Positions 28,017 to 37,332 of a stretch of DNA of 64,000 nt are shown here, in pieces (position 1 is the stretch's first letter; the number at the start of each line of letters is the position of its first letter). The translations under genes were made by a program, and so were the position numbers. Under the pieces are notes generated by a model. The model searched no databases. It was not told the DNA's origin and worked only from the letters and a program-made list of their open reading frames with translations. Origin of the DNA: Aquimarina sp. RZ0 (GTDB lineage Bacteria > Bacteroidota > Bacteroidia > Flavobacteriales > Flavobacteriaceae); NCBI RefSeq assembly GCF_008370685.1, contig NZ_VTZU01000018.1, positions 1-64,000 on the forward strand, written 5' to 3'.

Positions 28017-29630
28017 TTAGAGAATCATTATAGACTTGCTGTAACTTTGATTGCCTTTTGTGATTTTATAGGCATAAAAGCCTTCTGATAATTGAGTTTT
28101 TGAAGCTTCTTTTACATTAATGACATGGGTGCCTTCCAGAAGTACTTCATTCTTAAGTGTAGCTACTTTTTGCCCGGCCATATTATAAAGATCGATATTG
28201 GTATGACCGGATTGCGTATTGGTGATATGTAGAAATGATTGATTTTCTGAATATGTCACGACATGTTCAAATCCCTGAGTATTCAAAGTTTCTTCATCAA
28301 TGCCAAGCGTATTACAGCTAAACCCTATATCGAGAGTATCATACTCTTTACCCAATAAAACCTCATCGACAAGATTTTTATCAATACATAACCATTCTTT
28401 CATTAAGGTGGCATATATCTGTCTAAAATCGGTAGTATTATAAAGATTTCCAGTATTATTGAGGTTGGACAGATCCGGATGTTCACCAATAAACCCATTT
28501 CCTTCTAGACCAGTTCCAAAAAGCATCATAGGTGCTGCTGTTCCGTGATCTGTTCCGTTTGACCCATTTTCTTTTACTCTACGTCCAAATTCTGATATGG
28601 TCATGGATACTACTTTATCATCCCATCCAGCTGCTTTGAGGTCATCATAAAAGTGTGCAACTGTTTCTGATAATTGAGTGATCAGTTCCTCTTGTCTATT
28701 GAGTTGATTATTATGCGTGTCAAAACTACCAAGAGTGACCAAATACACTTTGGTTCCCAGATTCCCTTTAATTAATCTCGATACGACACTTAATTGCTGG
28801 GATAATTTATTATCAGGATAATTCCCGAAGTCTGAAGTACTTTCATAGGCTTCATTGATTACGCCTGCATAAGCGAATGTAGTATTCGCAACACCTTTTA
28901 AATACCCTACTTTTTCACCATGGGTACAATCAGGCAGATTGCTTAGATCATATAAAGATCCATTTTGCGCAATCTCGAATAATTTTTTGGGATCTGCCAC
29001 AGAAAATGCAAAGTTAGCATCGTCTCCATTGAATATGAGATTACCGCTACTTCCTATCTGTATGGCGGCAGGTTTTTCTGGCGGGTTAAATAAATAATCG
29101 GGATATAGTGTTTCAAAATATCTCCCCATCCATCCCGTAGTTTCTTGATCAGTAACATCGGTTGTAGCCCATATATCAGAACCAGAAAAATGAGACAGCG
29201 CACTATCTTCATACCCTACTCCGTGCACTACTTTCATCTGCCCATCACCCCATAATTCTTGGAATTTATTCGCGTACTTGGGTATCCCATAATCACTATT
29301 CAAATTATATATATCATTTTCTTTTATTCTGATGGTAGGACGGGCATTTGCATAAGTATCATATTGATTAACAGGTATAATGGTGTTTAATCCATCATTT
29401 CCTCCTTTTAATCTTATAATAACAAGAACGCGATCTGTTTCTGCTTCGTTAATAGCAACTGATAGTGGTGAGGGTTTAGAGACTGATAAAGCAGTATTAG
29501 CAAAAGCTACAGTTCCTCCTCCTGCAATCCCTAGTGCTTGTAAAAATGAACGTCTGTTCCATTTTTTATGTTCCTGGTGATTGCAACTACCAGGCTTGTT
29601 AATTATTTTTTTATGATGAGTATCACACAT
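28017..29630 (-). CDS. DUF1501 protein with Tat-like signal and T9SS sorting domain, copy 1
   Basis: 537 residues. A twin-arginine motif RRSFLQALG at 27-35 followed by a hydrophobic stretch indicates Tat export. The DUF1501 domain (alkaline-phosphatase-superfamily-like) follows, with RLKGGNDGLNTIIPV, GDGQMKVVHGVGY, LGSFDTHNNQ and EFGRRVKENGSNGTDHGTAA. The last 80 residues (HVVTYSENQSFLHI...SYSKSIMIL) form a T9SS sorting domain. Its start lies 7 bases after the DUF1800 gene, so the two form an operon, as such pairs do in many Bacteroidota and Planctomycetota. Function is unknown. A paralogous pair sits at 32.6-35.7 kb. Confidence 0.82.
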   Translation of the reverse strand: MCDTHHKKIINKPGSCNHQEHKKWNRRSFLQALGIAGGGTVAFANTALSVSKPSPLSVAINEAETDRVLVIIRLKGGNDGLNTIIPVNQYDTYANARPTIRIKENDIYNLNSDYGIPKYANKFQELWGDGQMKVVHGVGYEDSALSHFSGSDIWATTDVTDQETTGWMGRYFETLYPDYLFNPPEKPAAIQIGSSGNLIFNGDDANFAFSVADPKKLFEIAQNGSLYDLSNLPDCTHGEKVGYLKGVANTTFAYAGVINEAYESTSDFGNYPDNKLSQQLSVVSRLIKGNLGTKVYLVTLGSFDTHNNQLNRQEELITQLSETVAHFYDDLKAAGWDDKVVSMTISEFGRRVKENGSNGTDHGTAAPMMLFGTGLEGNGFIGEHPDLSNLNNTGNLYNTTDFRQIYATLMKEWLCIDKNLVDEVLLGKEYDTLDIGFSCNTLGIDEETLNTQGFEHVVTYSENQSFLHITNTQSGHTNIDLYNMAGQKVATLKNEVLLEGTHVINVKEASKTQLSEGFYAYKITKGNQSYSKSIMIL

Positions 29631-29637
29631 GATGTTT

Positions 29638-31098
29638 TTATTTAAGTTGGAATTCTGGAATGGTAATAATAAATTGAAGTAATCTATATACCTGTTTCGG
29701 AACTAAACTCCAGTTTAGATCCCAGGTGCCGTCTTCAAAATAATTATCTGGAACCTGATCTTTAAAAATTTCTAAAGCCTGGCTATATTCTGTGGCGTTA
29801 GTCAATTCCTTTGCAAGAAAGTTGTTCATGATAGATCGTGAAACCAATTCTACATTATTTGAGTTACCACCCATTATATTCGTAGCAACTGCTCTGAATT
29901 GTTCTTCATTATGTCTCCAGGATCTCCATAAGTACCAGCTGAGTCTATCCCACCTTGTCGTAAGCGTACTAGAATCAATCCAATCTTTATCTCCTTGCCA
30001 GCCAGCTACATCAATCGGACTTAATAATTCTTGACCTAGTTCCTGGCATCCACCTCTAATTTTATTAGTGAATTCAAAATCTGCAGGTAGTTCAAGGTTT
30101 AAATCCTTGAAGAAAGCTATCTGTACATCGCTAGGGCTTTTAATAAGAACACCTTGACTCTTTTTATCAAAAAAATGTTCGCTTTTAAACAATTGTCGGA
30201 GCACTGGGGAAATTTCAAAATCATTGTCCTTGAACGTCTGAGCTATCTGATTGATGATATCTTCGTTAGGACTCGGGCTTACAAAATATCGATATAATTT
30301 GCCACATATAAATTCAGCTATTTGATCAGGTCTTTCATCAAAAAGGATGTTTATAACATCATTATAACCCCAATTGCCGGTTTTTCCAAAAATGGTTTTG
30401 TTTTCATTATCAAATTTATTCGGATTAAAGGTTATTGGAGACCAAAATCTTTCTCGCTTATTCCATCCTGTAAGCGCTCTGGATGTTTCTACTATATCGT
30501 TTTGCGTATATCCATTATCAACACCTAATGTAAAAAGTTCGTAGAGTTCTCTCCCGTAGTTTTCATTAGGTTTATTTTTCGTGTTTTCATACCCATTGAG
30601 ATAGATCAGCATCGCTCCGGTGAGCCCTACGTCTGTGGTAAAATCTTTGAAGTTTCCTATCGCATGAAGCTGCAATAGATTATAGTATTGGAACATATAA
30701 GCCGGACTCCCATATGCTTGACTTTCTGTGACAAAATGGTTGCTCCAAAACAGTGTTAACCTGTCTCTAAGATTATTCTTGGTAAGATCTTCAATCATTT
30801 GGTTTTTCCAATCCCTTCTGTATTCAAATGGGTTTTCTGGGGTTGCCTCAAAATCTTCTCGTATCCAATATCCCCATACAGGTGCGGGGGTAGGGTTTAG
30901 GTTTACAGCTTCATCTATCAGTGAATCAATGAGATCAGAAGGATTTTGATTAAGTGCATTGGTTACCATTTCTGGAGATGCTCCAAATCCAAGTCTTCTG
31001 TACAAATGATTGACTTTTTGTCTATTCCAGGGATTTTGATTAGAAGGAGAATAGACCGCTAATGAAGCAACATTACACGAAGTGTCGATTGTTGTCAT
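29638..31098 (-). CDS. DUF1800 protein, copy 1
   Basis: 486 residues with no signal peptide recognisable at the start (MTTIDTSCNVASLAVYSPSN). DUF1800 hallmarks are HLYRRLGFGASPEMV, LTLFWSNHFVTES, LQLHAIGNFKDF, NENYGRELYELFTLGVDNGY and LFKSEHFFD, ending in IPEFQLK. The domain is helical and of unknown activity, and is almost always found beside DUF1501. The upstream position and tight spacing to the DUF1501 gene point to a joint function in the envelope. It shares the full-length pattern with the DUF1800 gene at 34210-35742. Confidence 0.85.
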   Translation of the reverse strand: MTTIDTSCNVASLAVYSPSNQNPWNRQKVNHLYRRLGFGASPEMVTNALNQNPSDLIDSLIDEAVNLNPTPAPVWGYWIREDFEATPENPFEYRRDWKNQMIEDLTKNNLRDRLTLFWSNHFVTESQAYGSPAYMFQYYNLLQLHAIGNFKDFTTDVGLTGAMLIYLNGYENTKNKPNENYGRELYELFTLGVDNGYTQNDIVETSRALTGWNKRERFWSPITFNPNKFDNENKTIFGKTGNWGYNDVINILFDERPDQIAEFICGKLYRYFVSPSPNEDIINQIAQTFKDNDFEISPVLRQLFKSEHFFDKKSQGVLIKSPSDVQIAFFKDLNLELPADFEFTNKIRGGCQELGQELLSPIDVAGWQGDKDWIDSSTLTTRWDRLSWYLWRSWRHNEEQFRAVATNIMGGNSNNVELVSRSIMNNFLAKELTNATEYSQALEIFKDQVPDNYFEDGTWDLNWSLVPKQVYRLLQFIITIPEFQLK

Positions 31099-31502
31099 AG
31101 GTGTTTAATTTTACGTTAGTCGAGTTTGTAAATTTTTATTATTTTAAAACGTAAATATTTGAAAACTAGTTTCTTATTAGGAAAGGTTTAATGTGTTTTA
31201 TGAAAACTTTTAATTTTGTTTACTTCTACCCAAGATGATGATGATATAAACAAAACTTATCAAGATATTAATTATATATTTAAAAATTTAAAGACTAAGA
31301 TCTGTTATAGAATTCGTTAATCATAGACTAGAATCCGTTTTGATTATCGTTTGATAACTAAAGTTTTATGGTAAGAAGAAATAGAGTACTTTTAATGTGC
31401 CAAAAACAAGCAGTTGTGAGATGATTAGTGATCAAAAGAGTAATTCTGATCTATTTTTGATAAAAATTGGTGATAATAATTTTTTTGGGAAATCAATGGT
31501 AA
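31099..31502. other. Featureless stretch upstream of the DUF1800 copy 1 gene
   Basis: 404 bp of AT-rich DNA that must hold the promoter of the leftward DUF1800-DUF1501 pair. I see no supported frame or hairpin. Confidence 0.5.
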
Positions 31503-31657
31503 GAACTTGTTTAAAAACCTTACTTCCTGAAAACAAATATTTTAAGAACCGTGAGCTTACTTCAAATAATTAAAATATCTCAATATTCTCATCATTTCAA
31601 GTGTCCTCAGAACCTTAAACTATTGATTTTCAATTTGTATTCTTTTTAAACATACTC
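31503..31657. mobile_element. MITE family B, copy 2
   Basis: 155-bp near-identical copy of the element at 20969-21123, in the same orientation. The left end is GAACTTGTTTAAAAA and the right end on the opposite strand GAGTATGTTTAAAAA. It is flanked by a TAA duplication (31500-31502 and 31658-31660). A different target triplet from copy 1 but the same TNA pattern. Confidence 0.83.
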
Positions 31658-31756
31658 TAAGGTGAGTGTGGCTGATACTGACAATACAATATCTTTATAT
31701 TATTCAATAAATCTTTTAATGAATTAAGTGGTTAAAAGAAGAAGATTAAAAAAGAA

Positions 31757-31942
31757 CTAAGAGGGAATATTATCATATTGATTGGAGTATCCTAAAACAG
31801 TATCTATCTTTCTTAATTCATTTTCAATTCCATCTAATCTTTTATTGATACTTTTAAAACCTAAGTTGATATCAGTAAAACCTAAGTTGATATCAGATCT
31901 TAAATCCGAAATTGCCTGTACTATTTCTTCTTTATCACTCAT
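31757..31942 (-). CDS. Small coiled-coil protein of regular heptads, unknown
   Basis: 61 residues. From residue 10 the sequence is a clean seven-residue repeat: ISDLRSD, INLGFTD, INLGFKS, INKRLDG, IENELRK, IDTVLGY, with Ile at the first and Leu/Phe at the fifth position of each block. This predicts a short parallel coiled coil, likely self-associating. Two of the blocks come from a 20-bp direct DNA repeat (CCTAAGTTGATATCAG type). No known partner; it sits alone between two MITEs in the gap separating the paralogous DUF1800/DUF1501 pairs. It could be a real small protein or a fragment of a larger one. Confidence 0.5.
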   Translation of the reverse strand: MSDKEEIVQAISDLRSDINLGFTDINLGFKSINKRLDGIENELRKIDTVLGYSNQYDNIPS

Positions 31943-32099
31943 TATTTGACTATTATGAATTTTTACAAATATATATTATAATACAGAAAATATTTCCTAT
32001 TAAATATTATTTATATTAATTATAAATAAAAATTTCATACTTTTTATTCCTAGATTATAATAGAAAGGTCTATTTATAACATTACTTAGGTCTTTCTTA

Positions 32100-32259
32100 T
32101 ACGATTTATAACTAAAAATTTCGCATATTCATCGTTTCTTTTTCCTTTCTACTTCGTTTAAAAAATAAACCGTAGCTATAGCTATGCTTGATTTTTTTGC
32201 CTTGCATAAAGAAAAAATAATTCAATGAATTTATACGAATTTTTTAATCACAAATCGTA
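32100..32259. mobile_element. MITE family A, copy 2
   Basis: 160-bp element nearly identical to that at 17254-17413, same orientation. The left end is TACGATTTATAACTAAAAAT and the right end on the opposite strand TACGATTTGTGATTAAAAAA, flanked by TTA (32097-32099 and 32260-32262). It lies in intergenic DNA away from any stop codon. Confidence 0.87.
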
Positions 32260-32262
32260 TTA

Positions 32263-32568
32263 GATGAATGTTGAATTCTTATTTTATAGTGTTCCTGGAA
32301 TATTTAGACTAATTAAAAATAAAAAAAATACAGATACAAATAGACTAGCTCAATAAAAAAAGCTTCTCAAAACCGCTGAAAAACCCTGTATGGAAAGTTA
32401 AATTATAATAATAGACCAACCTCACTTTTTGAAAAGTTATTACTACTGTATGCTAATTCCTTATAAAATTAGTACTTTGTTGTCTTACTCTTTGACAGAC
32501 TTAGTATTAGCAACTCAAAAAAATTAACATCAAAAGGAGGCAACTTGATTTTGATACAGAATTAAAAT
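32263..32568. other. 306-bp stretch without a gene
   Basis: Between MITE family A copy 2 and the stop of the DUF1501 copy 2 gene. AT-rich, with no supported frame or strong hairpin. Confidence 0.5.
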
Positions 32569-34197
32569 TTAAGAAATCAGAAGTGCTTTGCTAAATTCTT
32601 CTGTTGCTGTTTCTATTCTATAAACATATTGCCCTGTACTTAGTCTCACATTAGCGGCTTCATTTACATTTATTACATGCTGCCCTTCCATAAGCATCTC
32701 ATTTCTTAAGGTAGCAACCCTTTGTCCAATAATATTATACAGAGAAATATCTACGTGGGTAGTTTCTGGGTTTGTGATATTAATAAATGTCTGATTTTCA
32801 TTATAGGTAACTATGTGAGTAAGCGAATCCGAATCTACTGTAGGATTGGTAGAACCATCACAATTAAATCCAAGATCCAGGGATTCAAATTCTTCACCTA
32901 ATAAGGCTCTGTTAACGGTTTCAGCATCAATACACAGCCATTCTTTCATGACGGTAGAATAAAGTTGTCTAAAATCATTAGTATTAGATACATTTCCACC
33001 ACGGGTAAGATCCGAAAGATCTGGATGTTCTCCAATAAAACCATTACCATTAAGTGCTGTACCAAAAAATAACATAGGAGCGGCAGTACCATGATCGGTT
33101 CCCAAAGATCCATTTTCTGCAAATCTTCTTCCGAACTCTGAAATAGTCATAGTTAATACTTTATCATCCCATCCTGATGCCTGGAGATCAGCATAAAAAC
33201 TACTGATACCTTCTGATAAGGAGTTTAATAAATTTTGATGCCTTTGTATTTGATTGTTATGCGTATCAAAACCACCCAAAGTGACCATATAAACCTTAGT
33301 GCCTAAGTTTCCTTTTATTAATCGAGCTACGATACGTAGTTGTCTTGCAAAATTATCATCTTCCAGATATCCTCCAAAATCAGTAGACCTGTTGAATGCT
33401 TCGGATATTGCCTCAGCATAATTGTAGGTAACATTAGTAGATTCCCTTAAGAATCGTAGTCTATCACCATAAGTACAATCGGGTAACATATCCAAGTCAT
33501 AAAAAGTCTGATTTTCTATGATTTGTTCCAACCTGGCAGGATCGGATATTGCAAAAGAAAAATCATTTTCTGGTCCTTTAAAAATTAAATTTCCCAAGCT
33601 ACCTATCTGGATAGATGGTGGACTGGCAGGAGGATTAAAAATATAATCAGGATATAGATCCTGAAAGTATCTACCCATCCACCCACTTCGATCTTCCTCT
33701 AGCAAATTAGTATTCGCCCAAATATCAGTTCCTTTAAAATGAGATAAAGTCTGATCTTCATATCCTACTCCGTGGGCAACTTTCATTTGCCCATCTCCCC
33801 ATAGATTTTCAAGCTTATTCATTGGTTTGGGCATGGCAAATTCATTCTGCTCCAGATTAATAAATTCGCTGGGAGGAATCCTTATTAATGGTCTAGCATT
33901 GGCATAGGTATCATAATCATATACAGGAATGATCGTATTAAAACCATCGTTACCCCCACCAAGCCTGCAAATAATGAGAATATTGTCGTTTTCTGCCTGC
34001 GTCAATGCTACAGATAAAGGTGAAGGACGTGAAACAGTGAGATTTGTATTGCCAAGCATCATGGATCCGCCACCTACCAAGCCAAGTGCTTGTAAAAATG
34101 ACCGTCTGTTCCATTTTTTATGCTCGTCTGGATTACAAACACCTTCTTTAGAAGATTTTTTATTTATTTTTATATTTTTAGAATGATTATTGTTCAT
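32569..34197 (-). CDS. DUF1501 protein with Tat-like signal and T9SS sorting domain, copy 2
   Basis: 542 residues, paralogous over its full length to the protein encoded at 28017-29630. Twin-arginine motif RRSFLQALG at about 28-36 in an identical EHKKWNRRSFLQALG context. DUF1501 signatures are RLGGGNDGFNTIIPV, GDGQMKVAHGVGY, LGGFDTHNNQ and EFGRRFAENGSLGTDHGTAA. The T9SS sorting domain (HIVTYNENQTFINI...EEFSKALLIS) closes the protein. The DUF1800 partner lies 12 bases upstream. Divergence is spread over the whole protein, so the duplication is not recent. Confidence 0.82.
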   Translation of the reverse strand: MNNNHSKNIKINKKSSKEGVCNPDEHKKWNRRSFLQALGLVGGGSMMLGNTNLTVSRPSPLSVALTQAENDNILIICRLGGGNDGFNTIIPVYDYDTYANARPLIRIPPSEFINLEQNEFAMPKPMNKLENLWGDGQMKVAHGVGYEDQTLSHFKGTDIWANTNLLEEDRSGWMGRYFQDLYPDYIFNPPASPPSIQIGSLGNLIFKGPENDFSFAISDPARLEQIIENQTFYDLDMLPDCTYGDRLRFLRESTNVTYNYAEAISEAFNRSTDFGGYLEDDNFARQLRIVARLIKGNLGTKVYMVTLGGFDTHNNQIQRHQNLLNSLSEGISSFYADLQASGWDDKVLTMTISEFGRRFAENGSLGTDHGTAAPMLFFGTALNGNGFIGEHPDLSDLTRGGNVSNTNDFRQLYSTVMKEWLCIDAETVNRALLGEEFESLDLGFNCDGSTNPTVDSDSLTHIVTYNENQTFINITNPETTHVDISLYNIIGQRVATLRNEMLMEGQHVINVNEAANVRLSTGQYVYRIETATEEFSKALLIS

Positions 34198-34209
34198 GGT
34201 ATGGGGTTT

Positions 34210-35742
34210 TTATTTAAGATGAAACTCAGGTACTTCTGCTATATGAAATAGCAGCGCAAAAAATTGATTAGGTACTCCCGCCAGATTCAATGTCCAAATG
34301 TTTGGGGCTACAGCATCAGGCTCATAATAATTATCCGGGTAGATATCTCCTTTGAAAATACCCAAAGCTTCATTAAACAGTGTTTCATCCTGAAGACCTC
34401 TTGGTAAAAAATAATCAAGAATCGCTTTTACTACAATCTCTACTTCCTCTGCTTGTAAACTAGTATCAATAACACCATCTGCAAGTGTTCCTATCGGCAA
34501 CCCTACTATGAAATCTCTGAATTGAGCTTCATTTTCGTTCCATGCCATATTTACTATATATCTAATACTCTCCCATCTACCCAACAACAGATCAGGACTA
34601 ATCCAATCTTCATCTCCCTGCCAGCCTTCAACATCTGTTGGGTTTAATACATCCTGACCTAGAATTCTAACAGATTCTCTGAAAAAATTGATAATATCAT
34701 TAGAGGCAGGCAGGCTAAATTGTGTTTCTTTAAAAAAACTGATTAAGATATCAATCGGACTTTTTATAATAGCACCAATCGCTTCTTGATTAAAAAAATG
34801 CTCGCTTTTGAATAATTGCCTTAATACAGGTGCAATTTCGAAATTATTGTCAATAAATGTCTGAGCCATCTGAGCTACAATAGCTTCGTTGCAGGTAGGG
34901 CTTACAAAATAAGCATATAGCTTGGTACAGATAAAAGTGGCTATCTGTTGTGACCTTTGCGGAAATAAAACAGTATTAATTACGTCATCATATCCAAAAT
35001 TACCACTTACACCAAAAATTGTTTTTGTATCATTACTAAACGCTCCGGGATCAAATGTGATAGGCCCCCAGGGAATATCATTGGTTTCTACCCAGCCAGT
35101 AATTGCTTTGGCAGTTTCAACAATATCATCCTCATTATATCCATTATCTACGCCCAACGTAAATAATTCATACAATTCTCTCGCGTAGTTTTCATTAGGC
35201 CTGTCTCTGGTGTTTTCATCACCGTTTAAATAAACAAGCATAGGTGATGAAATACCAATATCATAAACAAATTGTCTAAAATTACCCAAGGCATGAAATT
35301 GTAAAAGGTTGTAATATTGATATTGATATGCAGGACTTCTATAGGTGTCGTCCTCAGTTACAAAATGATTACTCCAGAATAAGGTCAGGCGATCTCTTAC
35401 GCCATTTTGTAAGAAGTCTGAGATCATTCGTCTTTTTCCTTCGTTACGATAAAAATTCAGATCATTATCTTCATTAGCCATTTCTGCAGCTTCAAATTGA
35501 TCACGGTTCCAAAACCCCCATAATGGTTCTGGTGAAGGAACCAGAGCAATTGCCTCATCAATAAGAGAATCTACTAATGCAGAAGGGTTATTTTGATTCA
35601 ATGCGGCTAGAACCTCACTTTTAGTTGCTCCAAAAGCCAATCTTCTATATAAATGATGGATTTTACTTACATTCCAGGGATTTTCTGGTGTAGGAATATA
35701 CGGGTCTAGAGATGCTAAGTTACATGATGTATCAGAGATCAT
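34210..35742 (-). CDS. DUF1800 protein, copy 2
   Basis: 510 residues, paralogue of the protein at 29638-31098. It shares HLYRRLAFGATKSEV, LTLFWSNHFVTED, LQFHALGNFRQF, NENYARELYELFTLGVDNGY and LFKSEHFFN, and ends in VPEFHLK. It carries a few extra residues in loops (for example EMANEDNDLNFYRNE). First gene of a leftward pair with DUF1501 copy 2; both copies keep the DUF1800-then-DUF1501 order. Function unknown. Confidence 0.85.
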   Translation of the reverse strand: MISDTSCNLASLDPYIPTPENPWNVSKIHHLYRRLAFGATKSEVLAALNQNNPSALVDSLIDEAIALVPSPEPLWGFWNRDQFEAAEMANEDNDLNFYRNEGKRRMISDFLQNGVRDRLTLFWSNHFVTEDDTYRSPAYQYQYYNLLQFHALGNFRQFVYDIGISSPMLVYLNGDENTRDRPNENYARELYELFTLGVDNGYNEDDIVETAKAITGWVETNDIPWGPITFDPGAFSNDTKTIFGVSGNFGYDDVINTVLFPQRSQQIATFICTKLYAYFVSPTCNEAIVAQMAQTFIDNNFEIAPVLRQLFKSEHFFNQEAIGAIIKSPIDILISFFKETQFSLPASNDIINFFRESVRILGQDVLNPTDVEGWQGDEDWISPDLLLGRWESIRYIVNMAWNENEAQFRDFIVGLPIGTLADGVIDTSLQAEEVEIVVKAILDYFLPRGLQDETLFNEALGIFKGDIYPDNYYEPDAVAPNIWTLNLAGVPNQFFALLFHIAEVPEFHLK

Positions 35743-35993
35743 AGGTTAATTTATTAATAAGTTAAGGGACAAATTCGGGTGTAATATAGTATATTAGAAC
35801 GAAAACATTTGTTAATTAGTGTCTTAAATATCAAAATTTTACATATGATTACCAAAAAAAACTATTATTTTAGTTAAAAAGAAAAGAGTTTTTTGGGGAA
35901 ATTATTTCTGATATCATTTGCTGTTTGAATTTACTGTAGAGAGAGTAAGAACATTTTATTCCGATAAATTCAAAGAATAACGGGATAAATACT

Positions 35994-36920
35994 ATGTTGC
36001 GAAAAATAAAAGATACAGATTACATGGTAACACCTGATTTTGTAAGAAAAGGAGATAAAATAGCAATCGTTTCTACTGCTAGAAAAATTAATAAAAAAGA
36101 AATTAACGAAGCAATTTATACGTTAGAAAGTTGGAATCTGAAACCTGTAATAGGTGCTACAATTGGTATAGAGAACAATCAGTTCGCTGGATCAGATGAA
36201 GATAGAAGAGCCGATTTTCAACGAATGCTGGATGATCCCGAAATCAAAGCAATTTGGTGCGCACGTGGAGGATATGGAACGGTAAGAATTATTGATTTGA
36301 TTGATTTTTCTAATTTCCAAAAACATCCAAAATGGGTTGTTGGATATTCTGATATCACTGTTTTGCATGCGCATATTCATAATTTTGATATCTCAACTAT
36401 CCACGGAGTAATGCCTATTGATGTCTATAAATGTAAGGAAGAAGCAAAGCAATCATTAAAAGATATTTTATTTGGTAATCAGGTAGATTACAAAATTCCA
36501 TTTTCTCCAAAAAATAAAATAGGTTATTGTGAAGGAGAACTTGTCGGTGGTAACTTGTCGATTTTATATTCTCTTTGTGGATCAGCATCATCGATAGATG
36601 CAAGGGGGAAAATTTTATGTATTGAGGATTTGGATGAATATTTATATCATATAGACAGAATGCTTCAGAATCTAAAAAGGAATAAATATTTTGATCAATT
36701 GGCAGGTTTGATTATAGGAGGAATGACCAAAATGCACGATAATAATATTCCATTTGGTATGGATGCAGAGGATATTATTCTGGATATTGTAAAAGAGTAT
36801 GATTTTCCGGTACTATTTAATTTTCCAATGGGGCATATTGAAGATAATCGAGCTTTGATGCTTGGAGCAAAAACCTCATTAGAAGTAGGTGGGACTACCT
36901 GTAAACTAAGATATATTTAA
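35994..36920 (+). CDS. ldcA: LD-carboxypeptidase, S66 family (muramoyltetrapeptide carboxypeptidase)
   Basis: 308 residues from the first ATG; a start at 36024 (MVTPDFVRKGDKIAIVSTAR) fits the family better. Catalytic triad: nucleophile Ser119 in VVGYSD, Glu211 in CIEDLDEY and His281 in PMGHIEDN. RGGYGTVR and GELVGGNLSIL are further family signatures. It removes the terminal D-alanine from murein tetrapeptides during cell-wall recycling in the cytoplasm. It is followed one base later by yraN, so the two are co-transcribed. Confidence 0.9.
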   Translation: MLRKIKDTDYMVTPDFVRKGDKIAIVSTARKINKKEINEAIYTLESWNLKPVIGATIGIENNQFAGSDEDRRADFQRMLDDPEIKAIWCARGGYGTVRIIDLIDFSNFQKHPKWVVGYSDITVLHAHIHNFDISTIHGVMPIDVYKCKEEAKQSLKDILFGNQVDYKIPFSPKNKIGYCEGELVGGNLSILYSLCGSASSIDARGKILCIEDLDEYLYHIDRMLQNLKRNKYFDQLAGLIIGGMTKMHDNNIPFGMDAEDIILDIVKEYDFPVLFNFPMGHIEDNRALMLGAKTSLEVGGTTCKLRYI

Positions 36921-36921
36921 T

Positions 36922-37281
36922 ATGGCAAAGCATCTGGAATTAGGAAAAGAAGGAGAAAAACTAGCTATAGGTTTTTTGATGAAAAATGGATATGATATTT
37001 TGGAGAAAAATTATCGATATCTAAAGTCAGAAATTGATATCATTGCCAGAAAAGATAATACTATTGTCGTTGTGGAGGTAAAAACCAGAAGTACACCAGA
37101 GTTTGGTAACCCACAAGATTTTGTAAAACCTAAACAGATACAATTATTAGTAAAAGCGATTGATTATTATGTTATTTCAAATAACTTGGATGTCGAAATT
37201 CGTTTTGATATTGTGGCTATCATAAAAAACAAATTAGGAACCAGAATTGAGCACCTAGAGGATGCTTTTTATCATTTTTAA
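36922..37281 (+). CDS. yraN: YraN family (UPF0102) nuclease-like protein
   Basis: 119 residues. LGKEGEKLAIGFLMKNGYDI at the N-terminus and SEIDIIARKD...VVEVKTRS form the PD-(D/E)xK endonuclease-like core of UPF0102, with the acidic residues and EVK lysine in place. It is predicted to be a DNA-acting nuclease, possibly in natural transformation or repair, but the family function is poorly known. The ATG lies one base after the ldcA stop. Confidence 0.9.
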   Translation: MAKHLELGKEGEKLAIGFLMKNGYDILEKNYRYLKSEIDIIARKDNTIVVVEVKTRSTPEFGNPQDFVKPKQIQLLVKAIDYYVISNNLDVEIRFDIVAIIKNKLGTRIEHLEDAFYHF

Positions 37282-37332
37282 TTCAAGATGAATTGTGATA
37301 TTTTTAATATTGAACAAAATTAATCCAGATAC

